In this document: one piece after another, positions 53,524 to 63,448 of the stretch
Numbering within the stretch: position 1 is the first letter of the stretch
Layout of the letters: every line of letters begins with the position of its first letter
Source: a virus
Strand: one strand, 5' to 3'
DNA length: 64,000 nt
Virus record (IMG/VR): IMGVR_UViG_3300045125_000119
Location: 62,001-126,000 of that record
The notes under the pieces: generated by a model
The model's database searches: none
The model's input: the letters and a program-made list of their open reading frames with translations, nothing else
Told to the model about the DNA's origin: nothing
Program-made: the position numbers and the translations under genes

Positions 53524-53985
53524 TTTCTCTACGAAGTATTTGCCCCCACCGACTTTGATCGGACTGAATCCCATCTTTTGGAGCATTTCGAGCGACCGCC
53601 GCAAGTGATTGCAGAAACAGGCGGTCGTCAATTTGTGCTTCGAGAATTTTTCTCGCAAGTCTCCCAGAGTTACCACCTTCCCGTTCATCAGTTGCTTGAT
53701 GATGTAGTCACGGATGGCGTCGGCATTTTTCAAGATTGTCGGTCGGTCCCGTCTTTCTTTGGTGATTTTGGTTTCTAGTACCTCGAACTCGATTTGAGGG
53801 TTCTGGTAGTTCGGATCGCAGATCGCAGGTGCCAGTTCAGCCAAGTCCATTACTTTGCCACGATTCAATTTGACTATGGACATCTCCACGTCGAACGTTT
53901 TTGAGAACTCGATTAGTTGCGGATAATTTTCTTCGTGCGTGAAAAATCTACGCCCGCCTTTTGCTTCGATCATTAGACAATTCAT
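53509..53985 (-). CDS. Hypothetical protein with winged-helix-like C-terminus (158 aa)
   Basis: Intact. N-terminal alpha/beta (MIEAKGGRRFFTHEENYPQL), then DAIRDYIIKQLMNGKVVTLG DLREKF and RRSLEMLQKMGFSPIKVGGG resembling a winged helix ending in a basic wing. Divergent from the amidoligase gene, so it may regulate it; inference. Confidence 0.6.
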   Translation of the reverse strand: MNCLMIEAKGGRRFFTHEENYPQLIEFSKTFDVEMSIVKLNRGKVMDLAELAPAICDPNYQNPQIEFEVLETKITKERRDRPTILKNADAIRDYIIKQLMNGKVVTLGDLREKFSKHKLTTACFCNHLRRSLEMLQKMGFSPIKVGGGKYFVEKRITT

Positions 53986-54081
53986 ATGAGCCTCCCTACG
54001 GCACAGGAATTATACTCTGTACCAGGGAAATACGCAATTTTACTCGATTTAACTGGACATATAATGGAAGGGGAAAACACA

Positions 54082-54828
54082 ATGGAAGACAAAAAACCTT
54101 ATATTGATTGTTCTTATGTTCGTCGGTTCGGAGCGGAAATCGAAATAAATGCCTTGGACGGGCGAAGCAAGCCGGTTTTGAAGGCGCACTACCAGACGGC
54201 ATACACTTCGTCGGAAACCTAGTGCGTAAAACGACTTCCGAGAAAGTGATCGTTCACAAATGGGGCCACGACCACAACAACGACTCGTGGGTGGTAAAGC
54301 CCGACGGCAGTTGCGGGATGGAAGTGTGCAGTCCGGTTTGCAAAGGTTGGCACGGACTGAAGCGGGTTTGCAAGGTTATTGAAGCTTTTTCCAATGAGCC
54401 GAAGATAAGTGCCGATCACCGGTGTTCGTTGCACGTTCACATAGACGTTAGTGATCTGTCGATTGAGCAGTTGTGTTCTGTGATTGCGTGGTGGGTGAAG
54501 TGTGAGCCTGTTTTCCTCGATTCGGTGCCTCCCAGCAGGAAAAAGAACCGGTACTGTCAGTTCATCGGCTTGTGGGATTTGTTCGAGGAAAACTCGACTT
54601 TAAGCATGGATCAGCTTATCAAAAAGTTCGGCAACTCCAAGTACGGCTCACTGAACACATACCATCTGAAAATGGGTAAGCGGCAGACAATTGAGTTCCG
54701 TATTATGGAGGGTGATTGCTGCAAAAATCCCTATATGGCTAAAAATTGGCTGCGACTGCTGGTGCATTTTGTCGAGCCGCACCTGCAAGCTGCCGCCCCC
54801 GGCCGAATACCGAGAAGGTGATTCTATG
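54082..54828 (+). CDS. Phage amidoligase (gamma-glutamyl ligase fold, frameshifted)
   Basis: YVRRFGAEIEINALDGR carries the first metal Glu; WVVKPDGSCGMEVCSPVCKG, RCSLHVHIDVSDLSIEQLC and KRQTIEFRIMEGDCCKNPYM provide the ATP and metal site of the amidoligase_2 family. About 248 residues. Breaks near 54165 and 54785. These ATP-dependent ligases form amide bonds between carboxylates and amines, for example on peptides or polyamines. Start at MEDKKPYIDCSY; an earlier ATG at 54064 is also in frame. Confidence 0.82.
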
Positions 54829-55098
54829 AGCGGGTGGTGTTGGCTCGATCCGCACGACGTTTTCAAGGTTCTGGGACTCGGCGGCGATTACGAGTTGTCT
54901 CCCGGACTGATACAGGTTAGAAATTGGTTTTTGAGCCGTTTGTTGCACAATTGCACTTCGGGATCAGAAGGATCGGTTTTGAGCGAAAAAGCCCGACAAT
55001 TTGCCTATTCTCAGTACAAAGAGATGTACCTAAATTTCGGATTAAATATCATGCCTCCGAACGATCTGGAGGTACGCTTTGTACGACGATATCTTTAG
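54826..55098 (+). CDS. Hypothetical protein paired with the amidoligase (90 aa)
   Basis: ATG overlaps the amidoligase stop (ATGA). MSGWCWLDPHDVFKVLGLGG and GLIQVRNWFLSRLLHNCTSG, QYKEMYLNFGLNIMPP. Helical. A one-base break near the end could lengthen it slightly. Likely works with the amidoligase; function unknown. Confidence 0.6.
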   Translation: MSGWCWLDPHDVFKVLGLGGDYELSPGLIQVRNWFLSRLLHNCTSGSEGSVLSEKARQFAYSQYKEMYLNFGLNIMPPNDLEVRFVRRYL

Positions 55099-55130
55099 AA
55101 ATTGAGACTATATACTAAGGAGAGGCAAAT

Positions 55131-55573
55131 ATGCAACATATCAGTTTGGACGAGACGATTGAGCAAATGCGGGCGATGGGAGAGCAGTTGGTGCCTTTCA
55201 ACAGCCCGACCAGTGAGACTGATTTGCACGTCATAAAGACACGGGATGTGACTGTCGAAGGGTACGATTTGGTTTTGTACTATACCAAAAACAAGCACGA
55301 AACTCATCGTACCGAGATTTTGCAAATATACGGCAAGACGGCTCCTTTCTTGCCCTTCTTTCTGATCTGTAAGCTTGCGAAGAAGTTCTTGGGCGAAGCC
55401 GAACTGAGTTTGGTCGAATTGTTCCGGGGAATCGAAAAGTCTACTGTTGGACGGTCAGCCTAGACGACGATGGCAAGCCGATCCCTTCACCCTACGATGC
55501 CGAAGCCGAAGATTGTACTTACGAAGGTTTTCGATACTCGTACTTGCAGCCGAGTCAGGTTAATTTTTATTGA
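55131..55573 (+). CDS. Hypothetical protein (about 147 aa, frameshifted)
   Basis: MQHISLDETIEQMRAMGEQL, VEGYDLVLYYTKNKHETHRT and ILQIYGKTAPFLPFFLICKL, then after a break near 55433 VYCWTVSLDDDGKPIPSPYD and GFRYSYLQPSQVNFY. Looks like a folded core with a typical phage C-terminal extension. Unknown. Confidence 0.6.
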
Positions 55574-55607
55574 TGTCGGAGTACCATATATAAATTAAAG
55601 GAGTAAC

Positions 55608-56039
55608 ATGGGAGCGTCATCAGTAACAGGGGTTGGTCAGACATCGGCACGCAAGAGAATTGCGTACAGAGATGAAGAATCTGTTTCTAACGTAGACTTA
55701 AATCCAAAGGTGGTGGCGGCTGGCCTACTGACATTGGACGGCTCAGGGGCAGGGTCCGTACCTTTTGTTGATTTTTACGGTACTCTCGTAGCATCTTGTG
55801 ATTCTGGAGGCTGTTCTTGGAATGCGACTGTAGAAATAGCTGTGGGCACTTCCTATCAAACAGGCGATGCTGATTATGCTGCAATAAGATGGCAAGTTTT
55901 GTGCGACGATCCAGTATTTTCTCGTTCCCAACTTTTAAGTGGCACCGCTCAAAAACCAGCGTGCTTAATTTCATTCAGTGGCGAACCAAATGCAACAATA
56001 AGTTACATCGTATCCACCACGGGCAATAGACATTCTTAA
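55608..56039 (+). CDS. Hypothetical beta-rich protein, possibly virion-exposed (143 aa)
   Basis: Intact with a strong AAAGGAG site. Ser/Gly/Thr-rich with alternating strands (GLLTLDGSGAGSVPFVDFYG, CSWNATVEIAVGTSYQTGDA). Monocistronic with its own terminator, as expected for an abundant product. A decoration or fibre-type role is possible, not shown. Confidence 0.6.
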   Translation: MGASSVTGVGQTSARKRIAYRDEESVSNVDLNPKVVAAGLLTLDGSGAGSVPFVDFYGTLVASCDSGGCSWNATVEIAVGTSYQTGDADYAAIRWQVLCDDPVFSRSQLLSGTAQKPACLISFSGEPNATISYIVSTTGNRHS

Positions 56040-56043
56040 AAAA

Positions 56044-56072
56044 CCACCCCCGCTTACTGGCGGGGGTGTTCT
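56044..56072 (+). terminator. Intrinsic terminator
   Basis: CACCCCCGC, loop TTACTG, GCGGGGGTG then TTCTTT. On the other strand the stop of the next gene overlaps it. Confidence 0.85.
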
Positions 56073-56474
56073 TTGGTATTTCCAATTGTGCTGTGGAAGC
56101 ATTTGGCAAAACCTTCGGGCGGCAAGGTGTACGGGCTGTTGACCGGCAATCCGAGTTCCAGCCGTATTTCTTCCAGTCTCTTGCTGAAGCAGTTCAACCA
56201 CCAGTAAGTCGCACTGTGGTGAATCACGTTGTCGTAGGCGAAATCGACCTCTTCGCCCTCGTATTTCCCCCAAAACTCCACGTTCGGAGGGACTTCCTTG
56301 CGAACCACCGAAATGTGAGGTGCGTACATCTGCTTGTTCAGTTGAACCATACCGAGCGGGATCAGCCCGGTAGTATTCACTGATTCCGGGGTCAATATCG
56401 ACAACCAGCCGGTAGCCGACGTTTTCGCCCGGCTGGTTGTATTTCAATATTCCCTTCGACCAATATAGTGTCAT
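56054..56474 (-). CDS. 2H phosphoesterase-like protein (about 138 aa, frameshifted)
   Basis: MTLYWSKGILKYNQPGENVG and RLVVDIDPGISEYYRA, then after a break near 56365 MYAPHISVVRKEVPPN and, in the C-terminal part, FAKCFHSTIGN. The paired H-x-S-V and H-S-T-I motifs fit the 2H (HxTx) phosphoesterase fold that cleaves 2',3'-cyclic phosphates or 2',5'-linked oligonucleotides. Role in RNA repair or anti-defence is possible. Confidence 0.65.
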
Positions 56475-57694
56475 TGGCCCCTCCGAAAGTTCTCGTTTTC
56501 AACTTGGGCCATTGCATCGGCGATGGCTTTTCCGCTCAGGTGTAAGAAGTCTTGCGCCCGTGCGACCGGCTGGTACTGTAAGAAGTATTCGACGCCCATT
56601 CCGGCGATCTGTCCGAAATCACGAACGTCTTGCTCCATTTCAGCCTTTGCCGATTCCGCCCCTTCTTTGAGTTGCTTGTAAAGGTCACGAAGTTTCAGAA
56701 GCGGAACGACGTTGCCCCCTTGAGCAGCTTCACGAGGAAGTTCACACGGTCGGACACATCGTTGGCGTACTTCAGATCGTTCAACTTCTTGCGGATGTCT
56801 TCGTTGCCCTTGAGCAACCACGCCAATACCGCTTTGGGATTTCGGCAATTCCCAAGGCATTCTACATCATGAAGATCGACCTTCAACTTCGGAAACACCG
56901 CTGGCATCAGACCGAGTGCTTCGTAGTTTTTGACGTAAGCAATGGGACTCATCGCTTTCGACAACCCTGCGGAAAACTCGTTCACGATGCGTTCGGCCGA
57001 CACACCTTTCAGGTCACGGAACTTCCGAACCGCTTCTACGGTTTGAGCATCGAGCGATTCGAGAACGCTCCCGGAACTGAATCGGGAGTGGAACCGAACA
57101 AGTCGTGGGATGCGTAACTTGTCCTCACGAAATCTGAGGGCGGCGTCTCCGACCGGTCGAACCACGAGGTTCTTGATGTCGTCAAAGCCCTGACCACGTC
57201 CCTCTGCGTTAAGGTTGTAGTCCCGGATTTCCTTCGCCTTCAAACTGTAGAACAGAGCGTTGAAAGTCAGGTCACGCCGAGCGGCATCCCAACCCGGACT
57301 GCTGTAAACAACTTTGGTCGGGTGCCGTCCGTCGCCCTTGTCCGGGTCGTAGTATTCGTCCCGGAAGGTGGCGATTTCGTACTCTTTGCCGTCCATCACG
57401 GCAGAAATCACTCCGAAAGACTCGCCCTTCGGGAAGCACTTGATCCCCAGACTTTGTGCTTCCGGCGAACGAAAGAACTTGGTTCACTTCGTAGGGGAGC
57501 GCCTCGGTCGCAAGGTCAACGTCTTTCGGGTCGAACTTGCTGCCGTGATGGAGACTGTGCATGAAGTCACGCACGACCCCGCCGACGGCGAACAATTCGT
57601 GCCCATGTTTCTCAAACAGTTGACTAAGGGTCACAACTGCTTGTGGCATGGGGACTTCGGTCTTGAGCGAATCGTAAGTGTACTTTGGGGTCAT
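56471..57694 (-). CDS. cca: CCA-adding tRNA nucleotidyltransferase (frameshifted)
   Basis: LFAVGGVVRDFMHS and DPKDVDLATEALP form the nucleotidyltransferase active site (GG.VRD ... DxD). After a break near 57440 PKGESFGVISAVMDG, EYEIATFRDEYYDPDKGDGR, SSPGWDAARRDLTFNALFYS and RPVGDAALRFREDKLRIPRL complete motifs B to D. The C-terminal helical body includes SRVRFHS-like and RNPKAVLAWLLKGNEDIRKK parts; another break lies near 56700. Adds or repairs the CCA end of tRNAs, and none of the phage tRNA genes read here encode CCA. Confidence 0.9.
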
Positions 57695-57831
57695 TTTTGG
57701 TTCTCCTTCTCTGGAATAGACGGGGAAATCGCTGCTAGGTTCAACATCTTCTGGCGATTTCCTTGCTCTGGTTGGATACATACTTGGACGACCGGCTGCG
57801 GTCGGTCGCATCCTTTTTGAGAGGGTCCAAC

Positions 57832-58134
57832 ATGAGCAGCAAGAGCAAAATCCAATCACTTCTCGTCACCCACCTGATGAAGCACGGCCAGATCGAGATT
57901 AAATTGCCAGACGGCGTTGTGCTAGAAATAGGCGTAACGCAAGAGGGCAAGGACGGCGAGTTGGAAGTCAAGGATAATTACTGTTGGGTTATCGCCAGTC
58001 GAGAAAAACGTTCTGCCTGTATGGATTCTTATAATATGGGGTTGCGTTTCGAGGACAACGCCGATATATTTGTATTTGAAGACCGGTTCACAGACGCTTC
58101 GGGCGAAGCGGTTCGCCGACTAGACGTGGTCTGA
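57832..58134 (+). CDS. Hypothetical protein (100 aa, intact)
   Basis: MSSKSKIQSLLVTHLMKHGQ, LPDGVVLEIGVTQEGKDGEL, CWVIASREKRSACMDSYNMG. Divergent from the CCA enzyme with a 137-nt promoter-containing gap. Unknown. Confidence 0.65.
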   Translation: MSSKSKIQSLLVTHLMKHGQIEIKLPDGVVLEIGVTQEGKDGELEVKDNYCWVIASREKRSACMDSYNMGLRFEDNADIFVFEDRFTDASGEAVRRLDVV

Positions 58135-58473
58135 TCGGCAATATAAATTGCCCAAAGTGGATATGTGAGACAGTTCGCCCTTGTTCGAGAGATATAATTC
58201 ACAGGTGCCCACGGCAGTATTGTTGTCGATGGGCACCGCAAACTCGGCCCACAGGATAAAGCCTTCGGGAACGATGTGGAATCTGGACACTGTAATTTGT
58301 GTGCCCTTGTGTTTCACTTCGCTATCAGAAAGTATGGCAAACGAGTTGATCCGATCACGGACGGTTTGCAAGGTGAACGCCATGAATTTCGACCGGTCGA
58401 GGAACTTCGTCCAGTTTGCGATCAACAATTCTTCCAATTTTCCCTCTTCGAGAACGTCTCTCATTGTTTCCAT
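58120..58473 (-). CDS. Hypothetical protein (117 aa, intact)
   Basis: METMRDVLEEGKLEELLIAN, KFMAFTLQTVRDRINSFAIL, EGFILWAEFAVPIDNNTAVG. Beta-rich second half. Convergent with the previous gene. Unknown. Confidence 0.65.
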   Translation of the reverse strand: METMRDVLEEGKLEELLIANWTKFLDRSKFMAFTLQTVRDRINSFAILSDSEVKHKGTQITVSRFHIVPEGFILWAEFAVPIDNNTAVGTCELYLSNKGELSHISTLGNLYCRSDHV

Positions 58474-58484
58474 AAGGATGCACC

Positions 58485-58739
58485 ATGAAAAAGCCTGATA
58501 CCCTTCTAAGGGAGTATGTCCAGCGTCTTTCTGACGACAACCTGAAGTGGGTCACGGGTCGTTTGACCCAAAGACTTACTGGAGACATCCCAGAGGCATT
58601 GGATTTCTTTTCCGCTGCCCACGACGTAGACCGCTGGTTCGCCTCGGCCAAGTCGTGCTGGGAACTGTTTGACATGGTTGATTTGATGCAACGCTATACC
58701 GACAAAGAATACGCCAAACGATTCGGCGAAGCGGCGTAA
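58485..58739 (+). CDS. Hypothetical helical protein (84 aa, intact)
   Basis: MKKPDTLLREYVQRLSDDNL, KWVTGRLTQRLTGDIPEALD, WELFDMVDLMQRYTDKEYAK. Precedes the helicase gene. Unknown. Confidence 0.65.
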   Translation: MKKPDTLLREYVQRLSDDNLKWVTGRLTQRLTGDIPEALDFFSAAHDVDRWFASAKSCWELFDMVDLMQRYTDKEYAKRFGEAA

Positions 58740-58781
58740 TCAAGCTTGCAATTTGTTTATTTTTAGCTACCCTGGAGGCTA

Positions 58782-60829
58782 ATGACCAAACCCAAGGAAA
58801 GTGAAATGCCGCCGATCATCAAACTGGAAGATCAGCCCGTTTGTGTTGCGACGAGCGAATACCCTTATGCGAAGTGGAAGTACGAAAAGTTCAACCCTCC
58901 TCAAAGTCAGGTGTTCGAGCGTTACGACAAAGACAACAACGGGCTGATTGCCGCCATGACATCGGCTGGCAAGACCACTATTGCCGAGATGTTCTTGAGT
59001 CACGAAATCCGTGTCCGTGGCGGCAAAGGCATGTTCCTTGCGCCGCTCCGGGCACTCGCTCAAGAAAAGATTGATGAGTGGACCGACAAGGACTACCATT
59101 TTGCCGACAGGAAAATCTCAATTTGCACGGGCGACTACCGTCTCACCAAAGACCGTGCAAAAGAATTGAAGCGAAGCCGACCTCATCATTATGAGTACGG
59201 AAATGCTCAATCACCGTAGTCGCAATTACAAGGCCGAACAGAACGAGTGGCTCAAGGACGTTGGCACACTCGTCATTGACGAAAGTCACCTGCTCACCGT
59301 TCCCGGTCGGGGCGATCACCTCGAAGTCGGGCTGATGAAGTTCACCGAAATCAACCCCAACGCTCGTCTCGTGTTGCTCAGTGCCACGATGCCGAACGTC
59401 GAGGAAATTGCCGAGTGGGTTTCTTACGCCTTGACCAAAAAAGACACCTTCTGTCTCAGAAGTAAATATCGGCCGTGCCCGCTCAACACCCACTACGAGT
59501 CGTATTACGACGGGTATCGCAAATACGACGATATCGAGGGTGAAAAGGTGTCCAAGGCTTTGGATATCATCGAATATTACGATCAGGACAAATTCCTCGT
59601 ATTTGCTCATACCAAGCGAACCGGGGAACTGATGAAGCAGGCTTGTAAACTTGCCGGGATTCCGTGCGAGTTTCACAACGCCAACTTGGAGAAGAAAGAC
59701 CGCATCGCACTCGAACAGAAGTTCCGTACAGACCCCAAACTTCGGGTCATTGTGGCTACGCCGACGTTGGCTTGGGGGCTTAACATGCCCCGCCCGCCGG
59801 GTCATCATCCTCGGAGTCCACCGTGGACTTGAGGAAGTCGAAACCTACAACATCACTCAGATGATCGGTCGCTCCGGGCGGGTCGGCCTGGACCCGCAGG
59901 GCGATGCGTATATCCTCTTGCCTGAGAGCAAGATGGACATTCACAAGAATCGCCTGAAAGTCCCACCAAGGATCGAGAGCCAGTTGCTTTCAAAAGAGGC
60001 GATCACCACAAGGTCTTGGCCTTCCATTTGGTCAGCGAGATTCACCACGGATACATCAAGACCAACGACGACGTTCACAACTGGTACAAGCGGTCCTTGG
60101 CCTCGTTCCAAAACAAGGCTCTGGACGATACTGTTGTTGACAAGAACGATGGACTTGTTGAAGAAGGTGGGGGCCATTTGGGAAGAAAACAGCGAGTACA
60201 GTGCCACCACGGTCGGGCAAGTAGCCAGCATGTTCTATTTCAGTCCGTTTGATGTGAGTGATTTGAAGAAGAACTTCAACGACTTGTTCGCCAACAAGAA
60301 TCAAGACAACGATTACTGGCTTTCGATGGCCCTCGGTAATATCGACGGTCAGCGTATGAACATCGTGTCTAAAGCGGAAAAGGACGAGATGTCCATGTAC
60401 CACACGAAGGTGCGTGAACTTCTCGGCACGAGGTTCTACAACGATGCGGCCGTCAAAGCGGGTTTCTGTTATTTCCAACTTTTGAACGGGAACAACAGCG
60501 GCGTCCTTTCCGCCATGCAGAGAAACCTTCCAGTTCGATTACAACCGGTTGTCTCAGGTTCTAATTGCGTTGGATTCAATGGGCTGTAAGTGGAATAAGT
60601 CTGCGTGGTTCAGAGGCATCGAGCAGAGAATCGCTCACGGCGTTCCGATGTATTTGATCGACCTGTGTCGAGTCGGAAATATTGGAAAGGCTCGTGCCAG
60701 GAAACTCTACGACAACGACATCAAAACGGTGTCCGAGTTGGCCGATCTGGACCCGGCGAAGGCGAAGAAGCTGCTCAACATGAAAGACGATGCTGTAAAC
60801 GCTATTCTGTCCGAAGCGAAGCAGCTTGA
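58782..60829 (+). CDS. Ski2/Hel308-like superfamily 2 helicase (frameshifted)
   Basis: LIAAMTSAGKTTIAEMFLSH is motif I, FLAPLRALAQEKIDEW motif Ia, TLVIDESHLLTVPGRG motif II (DESH), VLLSATMPNVEEIAEW motif III, FLVFAHTKRTGELMKQA motif IV, VIVATPTLAWGLNMP motif V and QMIGRSGRVGLDPQGDA motif VI. C-terminal part has a helix-hairpin-helix IGKARARKLYDNDIKTVSEL. About 680 residues. Breaks near 59170, 59795, 60010, 60140, 60530 and 60820. Likely acts in replication fork repair. Confidence 0.9.
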
Positions 60830-60830
60830 T

Positions 60831-61646
60831 TTAGCTTGGATAAGTGCCTGCCTGATTTGTGCAGTTTTGGCACTGGTTGCAGTTGGTGCCGGGCGGTTGG
60901 CGAAAAGTGGCTTCGCCGTCGGTGAGGTAGATGTCCGAATACCCAGCCGCCTGATTAGCCATCCATTTTTCTGGGACGTAAATCTGGTGCATGGGCTGGA
61001 GTCCGGCCCATGCCTTGTCAATGTGTTCGTTGCTACTTTTGAATATATCGTAAAGTGTCTTGATGTAGCTGCCACGCACCCAATAAGCGTGGGTGCGGTG
61101 ACAGTTTGTGGCTTTGAACACTTCTCCGACCGGAACCGGCTGGCTCATATGTTGCCCGCCCAAGAACAGAGCGTGCCAGTTCTGCGGCACAGCGGATAGG
61201 AACTTCTCAAGGCGTTTTTTGAAGTCGTTCGGGAACACGCAATCGTCTTCGTAAACGCCCACACATTTCACCCCGTTTTGTATGCACTCTTCGAGGACTT
61301 TCATGTGGCTCAACTTGCACCCGTATGCGCCTGGGCCACCGTTGAATGATGCCGGAACCTCGATATTTTTGCCCTCAACGGCCTGAAATACGTTGATTCT
61401 GAATCCCGTTTTCTTCGCCTCTTTGACGAACTCTTTTAGCCGATCCGTCCGACGTTTCAAGTTGATGACGTAGTGTCGTTCCGGCCTAGTCGGGGCGTCT
61501 GTTTCGCTTTGAAGAACGGACGCCATTTGTGAGTACGCTTCCGTTCTCTCGGAATCCTCGACCCAGAGAGTTTTGTACCTCTCGTCGTTGTGCCAAAGCC
61601 AACACAGTCTGCAATTTTCGGTATCGCACTCACACGGTCTTGGCAT
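60831..61646 (-). CDS. GT25 glycosyltransferase with Cys-rich ends (271 aa, intact)
   Basis: RHYVINLKRRTDRLKEFVKE is the GT25 N-terminus; GAYGCKLSHMKVLEECI and GVYEDDCVFPNDF with the DD metal site follow; WHALFLGGQHM, RTHAYWVRGSYIKTL complete the domain. An N-terminal CECDTENCRLCWLWHN module and a C-terminal NCNQCQNCTNQ tail are extra Cys motifs, unusual for GT25. LPS or glycoprotein sugar transfer; target unknown. Confidence 0.85.
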   Translation of the reverse strand: MPRPCECDTENCRLCWLWHNDERYKTLWVEDSERTEAYSQMASVLQSETDAPTRPERHYVINLKRRTDRLKEFVKEAKKTGFRINVFQAVEGKNIEVPASFNGGPGAYGCKLSHMKVLEECIQNGVKCVGVYEDDCVFPNDFKKRLEKFLSAVPQNWHALFLGGQHMSQPVPVGEVFKATNCHRTHAYWVRGSYIKTLYDIFKSSNEHIDKAWAGLQPMHQIYVPEKWMANQAAGYSDIYLTDGEATFRQPPGTNCNQCQNCTNQAGTYPS

Positions 61647-61647
61647 G

Positions 61648-61916
61648 TTACTCCGTTATCAGGAATTTCGAGTTGCTGTAAGCGGCCGATATCAGATTGC
61701 CCATCATGAAAAACGGCTCTGTGTTCGCCGGAACGCCTTTTGTTTTAGTTACTGATCCAAGCCGGTTTTCTTCGAGAACCCAAGTTTCCAGGCCGTTCTC
61801 TTTGTAAAGTCTGAAGAAGCATGTGCCGTCGTCCACGCTTTGCCAAAAGCCCCGCTCCATATGAGCGGAACTGTTTTTATCGGGTAATTGGTGAGGCTCA
61901 GGTACAAACCTTTCAT
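61648..61916 (-). CDS. Hypothetical protein (about 89 aa, frameshifted)
   Basis: MKGLYLSLTNYPIKTVPLI, then after a break near 61858 GFWQSVDDGTCFFRLYKENG and LETWVLEENRLGSVTKTKGV. Stop lies next to the GT25 start. Unknown. Confidence 0.55.
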
Positions 61917-61921
61917 TTTCT

Positions 61922-62274
61922 TTACCTCTCCCGTCTCGACAATCTTTTTTCAACGAGGAGGAAGGATGTAGCACAAATGGTTATCGCTACATCCCCAGGA
62001 TTGCCAACTCCGTCGGGGTAAGTGCAAGCACAAACTCCTGTGCAGTCATCTGAGACTAAATGCCAACTGCCGAGTTTGCCGTCCCAAGAATAAGTGCAAC
62101 TTCCACAACCCCTCCACCACCGCCGCCACCACTACTGCTGCAACAATTGCAACAATTCGCCCAACAGTCAGTTCCACCGGCTGCGAGCGCACTGACCATT
62201 TGCGATTTAGTTTGTTTTAGCCTTTGACGCACTCGTGCTGCGAGTACGTCACGATTGACTTTTACGATTGGCAT
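61922..62274 (-). CDS. Small Cys-rich protein, planctomycete secreted type (frameshifted)
   Basis: MPIVKVNRDVLAARVRQRLK, SALAAGGTDCWANCCNCCSS, poly-Gly, then after a break in the G7 run near 62115 CGSCTYSWDGKLGSWHLVSD, DCTGVCACTYPDG. The C..W....G.W.....C...C.C...DG layout is common in extracellular proteins of planctomycetes. No signal peptide is visible at the start. Confidence 0.6.
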
Positions 62275-62539
62275 TATCGGTTAGTCTCATCCCCAAAGAA
62301 TCCTTCCGGGTATTCTATCTTTACATTCCCTTTGGCGGCGGGTTTGCCCTTTTCGTCTTCGACCCACCACCGTACTTGTTGAACTTCAATACCCAACTCG
62401 TCCATGTGACATCGGTCGTTCGGGAACACCGGAAGGTGATATTCCTTCCTTCGACCAGTACGGCCACTTTGCACTGACCACGGGTATGGTCGTAAAGCAG
62501 ACAGTTTTTGCACAGCGGTTCGATATCTTTCTTTTTCAT
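62274..62539 (-). CDS. Conserved small Cys protein (about 88 aa, frameshifted)
   Basis: MKKKDIEPLCKNCLLYDHTR, GQCKVAVLVEGRNIT, then after a break near 62420 LPVFPNDRCHMDELGIEVQQ and VRWWVEDEKGKPAAKGN. The CxxC...C...C arrangement suggests zinc or FeS binding. Overlaps the next gene by one codon. Unknown. Confidence 0.6.
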
Positions 62540-62604
62540 TTCGTATTTCCTTCACAGTATTCTACCGGTATAATCATACCCATTCTCCCTTTTAGGAGTT
62601 TCCG

Positions 62605-63231
62605 ATGCAGGTTATCGGTATCGCCGGACAATTGGGTAATGGCAAAGACGTGCTGGCCGACTATTTGGTCGAACGACTAAATTCGGTCGATCCCGGCTGG
62701 AATCGCAGTGCTTTTGCGAACGCCGTTAAGGATATATTCTGTAGTTCTTTTGGCGTGGACCGCCAGTTCATCGAAGATTGGAAACGCAATCCAGAACCCC
62801 CAGAAGGGTTCTTGAAAAATATTCGCCAAAGCCTTCAGTTCATTGGCGACGGGTTCCGGCAGATCAGGGGCAACATCTGGATCGAAATTGCCCTAAGAGA
62901 TGAATCCAAAAAGCTTATCATTTCCGATTCGAGGTACATTAACGAAGCCAAGGCGGTCAGAGCCAAAGGCGGGGTGATGGTCGTGCTGTATCGGCCGGGT
63001 TTCATGAACGACGATCCGAACCCTTCCGAAGCTCAAATCAAGCCGATTGTCGAGTGGTGCAATAATCACCTTGAGGATGGGCCGATTTTTTCTCAAGTCG
63101 GGTCCGATTTTCCAAGCGATTTGCAATATTACGACCTGTTTATCAGGAACGACGGCACCATCGAACAAATGTACGAAAAGATCGACAGGATCGTGGTGCC
63201 GTATTTGAAAGAGAAGTTCAGTCGGGTTTGA
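62605..63231 (+). CDS. Deoxynucleoside monophosphate kinase (T4 gp1-like)
   Basis: Intact 208 residues with an AGGAG site. P-loop VIGIAGQLGNGKDVLADYLV, RSAFANAVKDIFCSSFGVDR, RQSLQFIGDGFRQIRGNIWI and LIISDSRYINEAKAVRAKGG are the LID/acceptor and Asp motifs of the gp1 dNMP kinase family. Phosphorylates dNMPs, including modified ones, for phage DNA synthesis. Convergent with the next gene. Confidence 0.87.
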   Translation: MQVIGIAGQLGNGKDVLADYLVERLNSVDPGWNRSAFANAVKDIFCSSFGVDRQFIEDWKRNPEPPEGFLKNIRQSLQFIGDGFRQIRGNIWIEIALRDESKKLIISDSRYINEAKAVRAKGGVMVVLYRPGFMNDDPNPSEAQIKPIVEWCNNHLEDGPIFSQVGSDFPSDLQYYDLFIRNDGTIEQMYEKIDRIVVPYLKEKFSRV

Positions 63232-63448
63232 TTTCAATTACGATGGTCGGCCGGATTACTGATATTTCCATGACCGTTTCTTTTCCGGCCAATCCCCAAG
63301 TAAGTTGGCCCAGGTCCGGGTGCCAGCCCCGGACCCATCGCCGAACGAATCGGTAGCAGCCTTTTTCGCTTATAATATGCTCGTCAAGAATTTCGATGTC
63401 ATTCGGCTTGTCCATTAAAGCCTCGAACTCTTTGCTTGAGTTTTCCAA
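63218..63448 (-). CDS. Hypothetical protein (76 aa)
   Basis: TTG start: LENSSKEFEALMDKPNDIEI, RFVRRWVRGWHPDLGQLTWG, ending PTIVIEIKPD. Overlaps the downstream end of the nuclease gene. Unknown. Confidence 0.5.
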   Translation of the reverse strand: MENSSKEFEALMDKPNDIEILDEHIISEKGCYRFVRRWVRGWHPDLGQLTWGLAGKETVMEISVIRPTIVIEIKPD

